Assembly (NCBI GenBank): GCA_041685075.1
Contig: JAWLGN010000112.1
Coordinates: 1-16,306, forward strand
Length of the DNA stretch: 16,306 nt
Direction of reading: 5' to 3'
DNA from: JAMCRM01 sp041685075
Lineage (GTDB): Bacteria > Acidobacteriota > Terriglobia > Bryobacterales > Bryobacteraceae
The notes below the pieces were generated by a model. That model saw only the letters and a program-made list of their open reading frames with translations. It made no database searches and had not been told where the DNA came from. A program made the position numbers and the translations under genes. Below, one piece after another: positions 15,698-16,306 of this stretch. Position 1 is the first letter of the stretch, and each line of letters begins with the position of its first letter.

Positions 15698-16306
15698 ATG
15701 CCTCCCGCACTGATAGGATTCGCGTATCTGGCCGCTTCGGTTCTGTTCATTCTGGGTCTGAAGGGCCTGTCCCATCCCCGCACGGCGGTGCGGGGAAACG
15801 GCATGGCGGCGGTAGCGATGCTGATCGCGGTAGTGGTCACGCTGCTGGACCGCCAGATTGTCAGCTATGAAACGATCATCGCGGGGCTGGTGGTGGGATC
15901 GGCCATCGGCATCGTGATGGCGGTGAAAGTCAAGATGACCGCGATGCCCCAGATGGTGGCGCTGCTGAACGGCTTCGGCGGCGGCGCCTCGGTGCTGGTG
16001 GCGGGGGCCGCGCTGGTGGAAGTGCAGACTGGGGGCGGCGTTTTCACGGCGCAGTTCACGATCGCCACGGCGCTCTCGGCGGTGATCGGGGCGGTGACGT
16101 TCTTCGGCAGCCTGGTGGCCTTTGCGAAGCTGCAGGAGCTGGTTTCGGGCAACGCCATCGTCTTCCGGGGGCAGCACCTGCTGAACGCCTTCGTAGCGCT
16201 GTGGGCCGTGCTGCTGACGGTGGCGCTGGTGCTGAAGCCGGAGTCCGGAAGCGTGTACTGGGCGCTGACGGCGGTGGGGGCGCTGCTGGGCGTGCTGGTG
16301 ACGATC
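15698..16306 (+). CDS. pntB: NAD(P) transhydrogenase subunit beta (partial, 5' end)
   Basis: 203 codons read from the ATG at 15698 to the window edge with no stop; the complete subunit is about 460 residues, so the rest of the membrane region and the NADP-binding domain III are outside. Visible: several hydrophobic helices, SHPRTAVRGN at 25-34, and KMTAMPQMVALLNGFGGGAS at 79-98. The Asn at 91 takes the place of E. coli His91, a substitution I recall from other split-subunit transhydrogenases. HLLNAF near residue 160 is also conserved. AAAAGG lies 6 bases before the ATG, and only 3 bp separate it from the pntAB stop, so the three genes form one operon. Confidence 0.95.
   Translation, partial: MPPALIGFAYLAASVLFILGLKGLSHPRTAVRGNGMAAVAMLIAVVVTLLDRQIVSYETIIAGLVVGSAIGIVMAVKVKMTAMPQMVALLNGFGGGASVLVAGAALVEVQTGGGVFTAQFTIATALSAVIGAVTFFGSLVAFAKLQELVSGNAIVFRGQHLLNAFVALWAVLLTVALVLKPESGSVYWALTAVGALLGVLVTI

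Noticed and set aside
1..16306. Mobile elements, tRNA or rRNA genes, CRISPR arrays, tandem repeats
   Set aside because: I looked on both strands and saw no transposase or integrase, no repeat-spacer pattern and no tRNA-like cloverleaf; coding density leaves no gap above about 200 bp.

Overview
The window is a GC-rich stretch (about 65% by eye) of bacterial chromosome. Its features suggest an acidobacterium of the Solibacter/Bryobacter type: two very long TonB-dependent receptors with an N-terminal carboxypeptidase-regulatory domain, a small basic protein of the 'STGPRT...GKARSARNA.KH' family, and a DUF4832 putative glycosidase. The assignment rests on gene content alone. Coding density is very high: no gap exceeds about 200 bp, and there are no RNA genes, CRISPR arrays, insertion sequences or integrases.

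Layout. (1) 3051 to 1, minus: a TonB-dependent receptor whose C-terminus is cut by the window edge. (2) After a 157-bp divergent promoter region, 3209-4540, plus: a secreted DUF4832 protein with a glycosidase-like barrel. (3) 4572-6481, plus: phosphopentomutase (deoB) and triosephosphate isomerase (tpiA), overlapping as ATGA, followed by a strong hairpin. (4) 6557-8020, plus: rhamnulokinase (rhaB). (5) 8089-11349, plus: a second, complete TonB-dependent receptor. (6) Convergent to it on the minus strand, in transcription order: the STGPRT-family protein (14075-13383), a radical-SAM/SPASM enzyme of the anaerobic sulfatase-maturase type (13370-12204) and a secreted LolA-like protein (12198-11371). 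(7) 14271 to the end, plus: the three-subunit proton-translocating NAD(P) transhydrogenase operon pntAA-pntAB-pntB, with pntB cut by the window edge.

How the genes may work together. The left half reads as carbohydrate and nucleoside carbon use: outer-membrane uptake, a candidate glycosidase, and three enzymes on routes that end in triose phosphates. DeoB feeds deoxyribose-5-phosphate aldolase; RhaB feeds rhamnulose-1-phosphate aldolase, which yields DHAP; TpiA interconverts DHAP and G3P. The partner aldolases are not in the window, so this link is inference. The maturase has no sulfatase in the window, and its closest partner is a secreted protein of unknown role. The Pnt operon is a separate redox-balancing unit.

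The most general unexpected signal is in the start regions. Several genes lack a Shine-Dalgarno sequence and instead have a -10-like hexamer close to TAYACT 6 to 9 bases before the start codon, as expected for leaderless mRNAs. Other genes in the same window have ordinary Shine-Dalgarno sites. I found no clear new defence or mobile system; the maturase/secreted-protein pair is the best candidate for something undescribed.
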